This document shows, in pieces, positions 9,328 through 16,679 of a stretch of DNA of 64,000 bases (position 1 is its first letter; every line of letters begins with the position of its first letter). Origin of the DNA: DASTCZ01 sp963704455 (lineage in GTDB: Bacteria; Acidobacteriota; Terriglobia; Acidiferrales; UBA7541). The position numbers were made by a program, and so were the translations under genes. The notes beneath the pieces were generated by a model that was not told the origin of the DNA, did not search any database, and was given only the letters and a program-made list of their open reading frames with translations. The DNA is taken from NCBI GenBank assembly GCA_963704455.1, contig OY969905.1:3348001-3412000 (forward strand). Direction: 5' to 3'.

Positions 9328-9930
9328 TCAGTGATTCGCTAGAGCCTTCTTGCAGTCGTCGCTAAGATAGCTGGGCTCGTAGGGCTCATCCCCATATACC
9401 TCGTGACGTACCTTCCGAATTGAACAGCCCAATTTTACTAGGGCATCCGGATAAGCCTGATTCCTTTCTCGCGCTGACTCCGGAGAAAAGTTCAGTACTT
9501 GAATTTCCTGTGTAGCTCCCCGGTGCGGCACCTGTATGTCCCACTCCATCCAAGAATCAACGGCGAAGTGCATCAATTCGTATCTCTTTTTGACGTTCAG
9601 CATATCCGCAGAGCCTAGAAGGGCTTCCAGTCTCCCGAGTTCATCTGGCGCAAGCTTACTCTTTTTTACGATCTCGGCTTCATTCCCACTGTACTTCAGC
9701 TTATGACACTCAGCAGTGCCGTCAGAAAGCACCCGAAGGTACAGAGAGGGGATTTTGAGTCCTACGGTGAAATGTCTGTTGATAACTTCCAGAATTACTC
9801 CCGGTGAAGAACTGGATTGTGTACAGCAAAATCCAAGAAGAACTGATACAGACAAAAACACCACTGAAATTGATATGCGGGGGGTAATTGTCGAGCGAAG
9901 GGAAATGCCTCGCATCTGTGCGGACTCCAT
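9328..9930 (-). CDS. Exported protein of unknown function
   Basis: 200 residues. ATG preceded by AAGGAATGAA. A hydrophobic segment near residues 20-35 (ISVVFLSVSVLLGFCC) acts as signal peptide or anchor; the cysteines lie in a poor lipobox, so lipoprotein status is uncertain. The rest is a mixed alpha/beta domain with a DELGRLEALLGSADM helix and a WMEWDIQV strand; five further cysteines are spread through the mature part. The layout resembles small acidobacterial secreted proteins that read out a pairwise beta domain, but I do not recognise the family. It is the last gene before the tRNA and sits directly at the right copy of the 17-bp repeat. Confidence 0.6.
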   Translation of the reverse strand: MESAQMRGISLRSTITPRISISVVFLSVSVLLGFCCTQSSSSPGVILEVINRHFTVGLKIPSLYLRVLSDGTAECHKLKYSGNEAEIVKKSKLAPDELGRLEALLGSADMLNVKKRYELMHFAVDSWMEWDIQVPHRGATQEIQVLNFSPESARERNQAYPDALVKLGCSIRKVRHEVYGDEPYEPSYLSDDCKKALANH

Positions 9931-10149
9931 TTCATTCCTTAGGGTGGCATCTTATGTCACAAGCCAACCACGATTGCTTAAGAGTCTCAGGGTTAGCTCC
10001 AACTATTAGACACCGTCTCCCTCGAAAATGAATTAAACATTCCGGCCGTTTATTCAGAGCACCTCACCAATTTCCTTACAAGATTTGCATTCAACTCTTC
10101 CGAGGAAGAGCGGCGGCTCCAGGTTCGAAAAGCGACGGAACAAAGTCCT

Positions 10150-10175
10150 ATCGTGGATACGCGGTGGATACGCAG
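10150..10175. repeat. GTGGATACGC doublet next to the tRNA gene
   Basis: Two direct copies of GTGGATACGC, one base apart, lie about 35 bases beyond the CCA end of the minus-strand tRNA. The same decamer, singly or with a variant partner, flanks tRNA copy A near 5,889 and 6,060. Position and direct orientation fit integrase arm-type sites. Confidence 0.5.
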
Positions 10176-10209
10176 CCGCGCTGAAATACCGTAAACCCTT
10201 TAGAATGAA

Positions 10210-10284
10210 TGGTGCCGGCGGTGGGACTCGAACCCACGACCTAAGGATTATGAGACCTTCGCTCTACCTCTGAGCTACACCGGC
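10210..10284 (-). tRNA. tRNA with CAT anticodon (Met elongator or Ile2)
   Basis: 75 bases including an encoded CCA. Acceptor GCCGGTG pairs with CGCCGGC (one G-U); D-arm GCTCAGAGGTAGAGC; anticodon arm AAGGT-CTCATAA-TCCTT with one T-T mismatch next to the loop; variable AGGTC; T-arm GTGGG-TTCGAGT-CCCAC. The loop gives anticodon CAT. Base pair 1-72 is G-C, so it is not an initiator. It is either elongator tRNA-Met or the tRNA-Ile2 whose C34 is modified by TilS, encoded 2 kb away. The 3' half is duplicated at 5,947. Confidence 0.9.
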
Positions 10285-10657
10285 CATGTCAATGGAAATG
10301 ATAGTAAGGAGTGACGCTCGAAGGTGTCAAGCCGCCCGGGTACAAGACTGACAAATTATCCCTTGTAATCTCTATAGTTGGTTTGGCCTCAAGCTGTTTC
10401 GGACTCAGCCAGCAAAGTAATAGTACCTGCCAACTTTCTGAAAACATAGTACTTCCGGCCCATTGACCCAATTCCTTCCCGGCTGCTAATCTGCCCGCGT
10501 AGGATTCGGTCAAATTCTAGCCCATGCTAGCGGGCGAGTGCCGCTAGCAGGCTAATGCCTAGAGGTGTTTACTTTTTAGGCACAAAATAGCCGTTTAAGT
10601 ACCAAAGTGGAGCACGACTGCCTATAATCCCTCCGCTGTTCGCTTTTCGGAGGGTAC
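10285..10657. promoter_or_regulatory. Intergenic tract with a perfect hairpin and a TATAAT box
   Basis: Contains the hairpin GCTAGCGG-gcgagtg-CCGCTAGC at 10,526-10,548, which has no U tract, and a TATAAT hexamer at 10,623-10,628 about 30 bases before the repeat-peptide ATG. No consensus -35 sits 16-18 bases upstream of it. A minus-strand frame (10,289-10,513) ending in an AKPTIEITRDNL-like stretch may be debris of a secreted protein, and I do not call it a gene. Confidence 0.4.
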
Positions 10658-10927
10658 ATGAACAGGTGGTTAGCGGTATTTGTGCTCGCGGTTCTTCTGC
10701 TGGCAGGCGCACTCGCAGTTTGCAACCTGTCAGCGAATCCCGCACCGGTACTAACGGCAAATGGTGGTGGCCCTGCCCCCCCGTGGCCGACGTTGGCATT
10801 CAACGGTGGTGGCCCTGCCCCCCCGTGGCCGACGTTGGCATTCAACGGTGGTGGCCCTGCCCCCCCGTGGCCGACGCTGGCATTAAACGGTGGCGGCCCT
10901 GCCCCCCCGTGGCCGACGCTGGCGTAA
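10658..10927 (+). CDS. Secreted precursor of a tandemly repeated Pro/Trp peptide
   Basis: 89 residues. ATG with CGGAGGG six bases upstream. Residues 1-22 form a signal peptide (WLAVFVLAVLLLAGALAV). The mature part is four units of NGGGPAPPWPTLA plus F or L, encoded by 42-bp repeats at 10,760-10,927 that differ at only a few bases, preceded by a worn unit (NPAPVLTA). Each unit contains a run of seven C. There are no cysteines in the repeats, no enzyme domain and no metal motif. A precursor that carries several copies of one short peptide could be cut into identical mature peptides; that is inference. It stands just before a 7-TM gene on the same strand. Confidence 0.7.
   Translation: MNRWLAVFVLAVLLLAGALAVCNLSANPAPVLTANGGGPAPPWPTLAFNGGGPAPPWPTLAFNGGGPAPPWPTLALNGGGPAPPWPTLA
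10760..10927 (+). repeat. Four 42-bp tandem repeats within the peptide gene
   Basis: Units at 10,760, 10,802, 10,844 and 10,886. Units 1 and 2 differ at one base; units 3 and 4 share a C for T change. The high identity suggests recent amplification or ongoing homogenisation. The C7 tract in every unit is prone to slippage. Confidence 0.9.
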
Positions 10928-11016
10928 GTCGTCCGGGCGAGAGTTACGAAGCCTGACGGGCACGTAGACAATAAACAGGGCGGGCTGGGACTGGGGCGAC
11001 GCAATTGAGGTAGCTC

Positions 11017-11742
11017 ATGCTTGGCCCGCTTGATTATGTGTTGTGGTTGATAACTGCGCTACTGCAGATTGCCGTGGTGGTGTGCGCAATTCGCGCAAAG
11101 TCCTTCTTTAAGTTCTTCCCCTTAAATTTTTACATGTTGGCGGCCTCTTTGTTTACCGCTGCCCGCTATATCATGCTGCAAAGATATGGCTTCAGATCGG
11201 CACAATACTTTTATATTTATTTCTACTCTGATTTCCTTCTAACAATCTGCCTTTTTTTCGCGCTGATGGCGCTCTTTGCCCACGTTTTTTCGGAGCTGGG
11301 GGCCAAGCCTTACATTCGCGTCGGCTCACTCGTCGTCCTAAGCCTGACTTGCGCGGTTTCTTACTTAATGGTTCGCCAGTCGCAGGATTTGCTGGTAAGT
11401 CGCTTTGTGGCCGAGCTATCCCAGAACTTATATTTTGTCGGAGCCATTCTGACGTACGTCCTGTGGGCCGCCCTGAGGCAGCTGCGTGAAACCCGAACTC
11501 GATTGATTCAGTTGTCGCTGGCGTTGGGTGTCAACTTCAGCGCTCTAGCCGCTCATTACGCATTGGCCGTCTTATACGCCGCCATGTATCCAAACAGCGC
11601 TGCATGGCGAATTGTACCTGCTGTGACGGGTCTTTGGCTTCCGCTTGCGTGGGGCTATACGTTCTTAAGGGTTTCCGAAACCGCGAGGATGTCCCCGGCG
11701 CGCGTGGTGGCTGGACAGCGGGCAGTGGCAGGTAGCCGATGA
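11017..11742 (+). CDS. Seven-helix membrane protein of unknown function
   Basis: 241 residues, ATG preceded by GAGGTAGCTC. Seven hydrophobic segments can be counted: about residues 8-26, 34-55, 68-92, 101-119, 138-156, 164-190 and 198-217. Loops are short and the C-terminus is basic, which fits a cytoplasmic tail. There is no kinase, transporter or protease motif. Its stop overlaps the next ATG (ATGA at 11,739), so the two are co-translated. The repeat peptide gene lies 89 bases upstream on the same strand, making a receptor, exporter or processing partner conceivable but unproven. Confidence 0.7.
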   Translation: MLGPLDYVLWLITALLQIAVVVCAIRAKSFFKFFPLNFYMLAASLFTAARYIMLQRYGFRSAQYFYIYFYSDFLLTICLFFALMALFAHVFSELGAKPYIRVGSLVVLSLTCAVSYLMVRQSQDLLVSRFVAELSQNLYFVGAILTYVLWAALRQLRETRTRLIQLSLALGVNFSALAAHYALAVLYAAMYPNSAAWRIVPAVTGLWLPLAWGYTFLRVSETARMSPARVVAGQRAVAGSR

Positions 11743-12149
11743 TTACCGCCATCATCCTCGCTTTTTCGATGTTCGCTCTGCTGCAGTTTTTCATTTCCTA
11801 TTCGCGATCGGTGATCGCTGCATGCAGCACTCAACCTCTCTCTCCACAGGTCAGGGAGGTCGCGGCGATTCATGGCCGAGAAGTCAGCGGTGAAGAGTTC
11901 GAGCGCCTTGTTCAGTTGGGGCGGCTTTGCCCTGAGTCAAGAAGCGATCACTGGCCGGTTTCTTCCGTGAATGCTTATTTTCGGATGCTAACCTTTGTTC
12001 GCAAATTCGCAAACCGCATCTTACCTTCATTGAATGAATGGACGGAGCGGGAGCGCTCCGGATGCGCTTACTTCGCCGCCATTACGCTGGATCGCCGGAT
12101 TGCCTACAGCCGGGACCTGATGGCGCAGCAGCTCTCCAATCAACCCTGA
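11739..12149 (+). CDS. Small membrane-anchored protein, unknown function
   Basis: 136 residues, overlapping the 7-TM gene by four bases. One N-terminal transmembrane helix (about residues 3-22, AIILAFSMFALLQFFISYS) is followed by a soluble, probably cytoplasmic domain rich in Arg and Glu with a EVSGEEFERLVQLGRLCP stretch. I do not recognise the family. The coupling to the 7-TM gene suggests the two products work together. Confidence 0.6.
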   Translation: MITAIILAFSMFALLQFFISYSRSVIAACSTQPLSPQVREVAAIHGREVSGEEFERLVQLGRLCPESRSDHWPVSSVNAYFRMLTFVRKFANRILPSLNEWTERERSGCAYFAAITLDRRIAYSRDLMAQQLSNQP

Positions 12150-12241
12150 AACCCGGCGGCCTTCTGCAAAGGGCATTCATTTGTTCCATTCCTCCGAGCA
12201 TTGCTAAGATAGGCGGAGCCGCGCCTTACGGCGCCACTGCG

Positions 12242-13714
12242 ATGCTGCCATCCCTTTCTCAACGTGCGCTCAACACCATCCGGCGGCACAGGATGTTTCG
12301 CGCGGGTGACGCCGTTGGTGTAGCTGTTTCCGGCGGCGCCGATTCCGTCAGTCTGTTGCTGCTCCTGCGGGATCTTCAAGCTGAACTCGGCATCCATCTC
12401 TCCGTGCTCCACTTCAATCATCAACTGCGCGGCGTGGAATCGGACGGGGATGAACAGTTTGTAGCTGCCCTTGCCGCGCGGCATCATCTTGAATTCATCG
12501 CGGATTGCCAGGAGGTCGCCGCGCAGGCCCGGAAAACGAATTCCAATCTTGAAGACGCGGCTCGCAAGTGCCGCTACGGTTTCTTTGCGCGTCTGGTATC
12601 GGAAGGCCGCGTTGGGCGTGTCGCTGTGGCGCATTCGGCTGACGACCTCGCCGAAACAGTTCTGGCAAAGATCATCCGCGGGACAGGCCTCGCGGGGTTG
12701 GCGGGGATTTATCCCGTCGCTGGATACATCGTCCGTCCATTGATCGAAGTCCGGCGCGCCGAGCTGCGCGACTTTCTCCGCGGGCGCGGAATCACCTGGC
12801 GTGAGGATGCAACCAACTTTGACGAATCCCGTTTGCGCGCGCGAATCCGCGCCCGGCTTCTCCCCTTGCTGGAAAGTGAATTCCAGCCGACAATTGTCGG
12901 CCAACTGAGTAATCTTTCCACTCTTGCCCGGCAGGATGAGGAGTTCTGGCAAGTACTTGTGGAGGAAAGATTTCAATCCCTGGTGCGCCGTGAAGGGGGA
13001 TCTCTTCAGCTTTCGGTGATTAACCTCCTCGCGCCTTTGGATTTTCCCGCGACAGTTCCAGCCGGCATGTCCGCGCTCAAGGCTCTCTCCACGAAGTTGG
13101 TCCGCAGGATCCTGGGCGAATTGAAAGGTGATCTCCTGGGATTTACGGGACGCCATGTCGAGGATGTTCTTCACCTCGCGTCTGCTTCCACCAGCGGCCA
13201 CCAGGTCACATTGCCGTTTGGGATCAGTGTTGAAAGATGCTTCGACGAACTCCGCTTCCTGCGGCGAAGCCCCCGTGACGCCGAATCATTGAAGAAAACG
13301 ACCGCCTTCGCTCCTGAATTCCAGCGCCTGCTGGACCTTGATGGCCACAGCGAGGAGGCCATTGACATTCCGGATATCAGAGCGCGACTTCACCTGAAAG
13401 TGATTGACTGGCCTACGGCGGCGAGGGACACTAAACAAGAAGCAACAGTCGCCGATTTCGGCTGCCTGCGTCCTCCTCTTGTGGTGCGGAACTGGCTGCC
13501 CGGTGACGCTTTCCGGCCTCAGGGACGGCTGCGCACCCATAAGCTGAAGCATCTTTTGCGCGAGCGGCGGGTTGCCCTCCGCGAGCGCCATGGCTGGCCA
13601 GTGCTCACGAGTAACGGTGAGCTGGTCTGGGCGCGCGGGTTTCCCGTGGCCGAGAAATACGTGACGGACGGCAAGACGCGGAGGGCTCTTGTGATTTCTG
13701 AGGAACCGATTTGA
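12242..13714 (+). CDS. tilS: tRNA(Ile)-lysidine synthase
   Basis: 490 residues from the ATG at 12,242; a longer frame to 12,038 overlaps the previous gene and is not needed. The enzyme attaches lysine to C34 of tRNA-Ile2 so that it reads AUA. The PP-loop ATP site SGGADSVSLL is near residue 33, with HFNHQLRG and the LEDAARKCRYGFF block after it, AHSADDLAETVLAKIIRGTGLAGLAG in the catalytic domain, and the C-terminal TilS domain with WLPGDAFRPQGR near 425. The gene overlaps the TTG of the next gene. The tilS-hpt-ftsH order is conserved in many bacteria. Confidence 0.93.
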   Translation: MLPSLSQRALNTIRRHRMFRAGDAVGVAVSGGADSVSLLLLLRDLQAELGIHLSVLHFNHQLRGVESDGDEQFVAALAARHHLEFIADCQEVAAQARKTNSNLEDAARKCRYGFFARLVSEGRVGRVAVAHSADDLAETVLAKIIRGTGLAGLAGIYPVAGYIVRPLIEVRRAELRDFLRGRGITWREDATNFDESRLRARIRARLLPLLESEFQPTIVGQLSNLSTLARQDEEFWQVLVEERFQSLVRREGGSLQLSVINLLAPLDFPATVPAGMSALKALSTKLVRRILGELKGDLLGFTGRHVEDVLHLASASTSGHQVTLPFGISVERCFDELRFLRRSPRDAESLKKTTAFAPEFQRLLDLDGHSEEAIDIPDIRARLHLKVIDWPTAARDTKQEATVADFGCLRPPLVVRNWLPGDAFRPQGRLRTHKLKHLLRERRVALRERHGWPVLTSNGELVWARGFPVAEKYVTDGKTRRALVISEEPI

Positions 13715-14310
13715 GCGCAAAGCCCAGGGTTGTCTATTCGCCGGCCCGCGTGGCGAATCGGGTTACCGCGATGGGCCGCTCCATCAACAAGGACTATGCC
13801 GGAAGTCCGGTAGATGCGGTTATCCTGGTGGAAAGCGGGTTTGTTTTTGCGGCGGATCTGGTAAGACGAATTGCAAGCCCGGTGTCTTGCCATTTTGTTC
13901 GCACTGAAGTGCGCGATGTCGAATTGAGCGGGTTTTCTCGGCGCGAGATTTTCTTCAGCCGCGCGCCCATGTTGAAGGGAAGGAACGTACTTGTGGTGGC
14001 TGCCATTCTGGACACGGGAATTACGATGGATTTCTTGTGCAAGCGCCTGCTCGAAAGTGATCCGCGGTCACTGCGGATCGCCGTGATGGTTGACAGGCCA
14101 TCGGGCCGCCGCGTGGACCTGCAGCCTGATTACTTTGGCTTCGTAGACGCATCTAACATATTGGTGGGGTATGGGCTGGCGGGGCGGCATGGCCGTTACC
14201 GCAACCTCCCCTACATCGGGGCGCTCGGTCACCAAGCTTCAGTAAATGGCGGGCGCGGGGCATCAAGGCGCAAGACCAGAGCCGTAAACCCCAGGCGAGG
14301 AAAGTCGTGA
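13711..14310 (+). CDS. Hypoxanthine-type phosphoribosyltransferase with altered PRPP loop
   Basis: 199 residues, TTG start overlapping the tilS stop, with GAGGAACCGA upstream. Position and length fit Hpt, the purine salvage enzyme making IMP or GMP. Residues about 92-108 read VLVVAAILDTGITMDFL; Hpt enzymes normally have two acidic residues (ED) before I-x-DTG-x-T, and here they are Ala-Ala. The DTG-T core is kept, as is the VMVDRPSGRR segment corresponding to the usual LLDKxxxR block. The last 25 residues are basic and extra. It may be a working variant, a different PRTase, or a regulatory relative. Confidence 0.7.
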   Translation: MSAKPRVVYSPARVANRVTAMGRSINKDYAGSPVDAVILVESGFVFAADLVRRIASPVSCHFVRTEVRDVELSGFSRREIFFSRAPMLKGRNVLVVAAILDTGITMDFLCKRLLESDPRSLRIAVMVDRPSGRRVDLQPDYFGFVDASNILVGYGLAGRHGRYRNLPYIGALGHQASVNGGRGASRRKTRAVNPRRGKS

Positions 14311-16238
14311 ATTCTAGTTCAGCGGCAAAAACAATCTTAGTCTGGATGTTCATCATCCTGCTTGCTCTGTTGCTCTGGCGCGTTTTTGCGCCCGGCAATC
14401 AGGCCAAGAGTGTTGCGGAGGTGTCCTACGGCGAATTCATGGCCCGTGTGGACGCGAATAACGTCAAGGAAGTTTCGCTAAATATCTCCGCGAACAGCTA
14501 TGACATAGAAGGCGAGTACCGGGATCCGGACACGAAGTTCCACACCACCATTTTTAAAGAGGCTGCTCCCGACCTGATGAAGGAGCTACGCGATAAAAAC
14601 GTCCGCATCAACATCAAGGAAGTCGGCCACAACGATTGGATCACCATCGTCCTGCAGGTGGTCCCCTTTGTCATCCTGTTCGCTCTGTGGATCTTCATGC
14701 TCCGACAGATGCAGGCGGGCGGAAACAAAGCGCTGAGCTTCGGGAAGTCCCGCGCGCGCTTATTGACCGCCCAGCAGAAGAAAGCCACTTTCAAAGATGT
14801 CGCGGGAATTGACGAGGCAAAGGAAGAGCTTCAGGAGATCATTGATTTCCTGAAAGACCCGCAAAAATTCCAGAAGCTCGGCGGACGCATTCCCAAGGGC
14901 GTGCTCCTTGTCGGGCCTCCCGGCACGGGCAAGACGCTGCTTGCCCGCGCGATTGCCGGCGAAGCCAATGTCCCCTTCTTTTCAATTTCCGGTTCCGACT
15001 TCGTCGAAATGTTCGTCGGCGTGGGCGCAAGCCGTGTGCGCGATTTATTCGAGCAGGGCAAGAAGAACGCGCCCTGCATTATTTTTATTGACGAAATTGA
15101 CGCCGTCGGCCGCCACCGTGGCGCAGGTCTTGGCGGCGGGCATGACGAACGCGAGCAAACGCTTAACGCGCTGCTCGTTGAAATGGATGGTTTTGAATCC
15201 AACGAGGGCGTGATCCTGATTGCTGCCACCAACCGCCCCGACGTGCTCGATCCAGCTCTCTTGCGCCCGGGCCGGTTTGACCGCCGCGTGGTCGTGCCCC
15301 GTCCGGACATCAAAGGCCGCGAAGAAATTCTCCGCGTGCACATGCGGAAAGTGCCGCTCAACGATGACGTAGATATTTCCGTGCTCGCGCGCGGCACGCC
15401 GGGCTTTTCCGGCGCCGACCTTGCAAACCTTGTGAACGAAGGCGCGCTATGGGCCGCGCGGCAGAACCGTAAGGCCGCCCAAATGGTCGATTTTGAAATG
15501 GCCAAGGACAAAGTAATGATGGGCGCTGAACGGAAATCCATGATCCTTTCCGATGAGGAAAAGAAAACCACCGCCTATCACGAAGCCGGCCACGCCCTCG
15601 TCGCCGCAATGACACCGGGGACTGACCCGCTTCACAAGGTCACCATCATTCCGCGCGGCATGGCGCTCGGCGTCACTCTGCAACTTCCGATTGACGACCG
15701 GCATTCCTATACGAAGGACTACCTGGAAGCGCGCCTGGCCACGGCTATGGGCGGCCGCGCAGCGGAGGAAATCATCTTCAATCATTTGACTACCGGCGCG
15801 CGCGCCGACATCGAGCACGCCACCGACATCGCGCGGCAGATGGTCTGCGACTGGGGCATGAGCGAACTTGGCCCGCTCTCATTCGGGAAAAAGGAAGAAG
15901 CAATTTTCCTGGGCCGCGAAATCGCGCAGCACCGTGACTACTCGGAAGAGACGGCAATCCGCATTGACTCCGCTGTGAAAAATATTGTCACGAATGCGTA
16001 CACGCGCGCGCGCGCCACTCTTGAGGCAAACCGCGATTCCCTCGAACGCATTGCTCAGGCGTTGCTGGTGCGCGAAGTGCTTGACGGCAATGAGATCAAG
16101 CTGCTCATTGAGGGCAAGCCTCTGGCAGACAAGCCGAGCCCCACTCCGCCGACGCCGCCATCGGCCGTGCCCAGCACGGATCCGAAGCCGCTGGGCCGGC
16201 CCGAACTGCGCCCCGCTCCGGGTTTCAGCAAGGGCTAA
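14307..16238 (+). CDS. ftsH: ATP-dependent membrane zinc protease FtsH
   Basis: 643 residues; GTG overlaps the previous stop and has GAGGAAA upstream. FtsH extracts and degrades membrane and unstable cytosolic proteins as a hexamer in the inner membrane. Visible: TM1 (about 9-26), periplasmic domain (35-108), TM2 (113-131), Walker A GPPGTGKT (203-210), Walker B IIFIDEIDA, second-region-of-homology arginines in the ATNRPDVLDPALLRPGRFDR block, zinc motif HEAGH near 425-429 and the downstream Asp ligand region in LTTGARADIEHAT. The C-terminus is a proline-rich tail. The segment NDWITIVLQ...SFGKSRA around TM2 recurs in mltG. Confidence 0.97.
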   Translation: MNSSSAAKTILVWMFIILLALLLWRVFAPGNQAKSVAEVSYGEFMARVDANNVKEVSLNISANSYDIEGEYRDPDTKFHTTIFKEAAPDLMKELRDKNVRINIKEVGHNDWITIVLQVVPFVILFALWIFMLRQMQAGGNKALSFGKSRARLLTAQQKKATFKDVAGIDEAKEELQEIIDFLKDPQKFQKLGGRIPKGVLLVGPPGTGKTLLARAIAGEANVPFFSISGSDFVEMFVGVGASRVRDLFEQGKKNAPCIIFIDEIDAVGRHRGAGLGGGHDEREQTLNALLVEMDGFESNEGVILIAATNRPDVLDPALLRPGRFDRRVVVPRPDIKGREEILRVHMRKVPLNDDVDISVLARGTPGFSGADLANLVNEGALWAARQNRKAAQMVDFEMAKDKVMMGAERKSMILSDEEKKTTAYHEAGHALVAAMTPGTDPLHKVTIIPRGMALGVTLQLPIDDRHSYTKDYLEARLATAMGGRAAEEIIFNHLTTGARADIEHATDIARQMVCDWGMSELGPLSFGKKEEAIFLGREIAQHRDYSEETAIRIDSAVKNIVTNAYTRARATLEANRDSLERIAQALLVREVLDGNEIKLLIEGKPLADKPSPTPPTPPSAVPSTDPKPLGRPELRPAPGFSKG

Positions 16239-16263
16239 GACCTGCGGCTGAATCTGTTTTTTT

Positions 16264-16294
16264 GCCCGGCGCGTCATCACCGAATGCGCCGGGC
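16264..16294 (+). terminator. Hairpin after ftsH
   Basis: Perfect 9-bp stem GCCCGGCGC / GCGCCGGGC with a 13-base loop, 26 bases after the ftsH stop. The following sequence is AATTGCTTTT, so the U tract is delayed; it is a plausible but not classical intrinsic terminator. Confidence 0.5.
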
Positions 16295-16349
16295 AATTGC
16301 TTTTCAGGGGCCCTCACCCACCCGGCGCGGAGTGGCGTAGAATACAGCC

Positions 16350-16655
16350 ATGGTAAAGAAACCCGATCCCGTCGAAGTCACATGCCCCTGCTGCCACGCA
16401 AAGCTCAGGGTGGACGCGGAACTCGCGGTCGTCCTCTCGCACGTCGCACCGGTCAGGGCCGGACCCGGCGTTGACCTGAACGATGCCGCGGGAATTCTGG
16501 CCGAGCAGGCGCGGAAGCGCGAGGACAAGTTCCGCGATTCGTGGGAAGCCGAGAAAAAGAAAGACGACGTCCTGGCGCGCAAGTTTGAAGAAGGCCTGAA
16601 GAAAGCAAAAGGCGAGCCGGTCGAAAAGCCGATGCGCGATTTCGATTTGGATTGA
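16350..16655 (+). CDS. Small zinc-ribbon-like protein with charged helical tail
   Basis: 101 residues. The N-terminus has VTCPCCHAKLRVD, a half zinc ribbon (CPxC-type with an extra Cys). Residues 45-90 are a strongly charged helix (REDKFRDSWEAEKKKDD) likely to be coiled coil. No catalytic motif. Such small proteins are often found beside ftsH or VWA genes in this kind of genome, but the function is unknown. Nine bases separate it from the earliest start of the next gene. Confidence 0.6.
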   Translation: MVKKPDPVEVTCPCCHAKLRVDAELAVVLSHVAPVRAGPGVDLNDAAGILAEQARKREDKFRDSWEAEKKKDDVLARKFEEGLKKAKGEPVEKPMRDFDLD

Positions 16656-16679
16656 AATACCGCGTTGTATTTTCCTTTG

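Noticed and set aside
8881..9342. Frame of 153 codons to the right of the IS256 element
   Set aside because: It begins inside the IS end, has a composition typical of non-coding reading and no ribosome site.
10289..10513. Minus-strand frame of 74 codons next to the tRNA
   Set aside because: No start signal and no pattern beyond one hydrophobic stretch; at most debris of a secreted protein.
10526..10548. Hairpin GCTAGCGG/CCGCTAGC as a terminator
   Set aside because: No U tract on either strand and no gene ending just before it; kept only as part of the intergenic entry.
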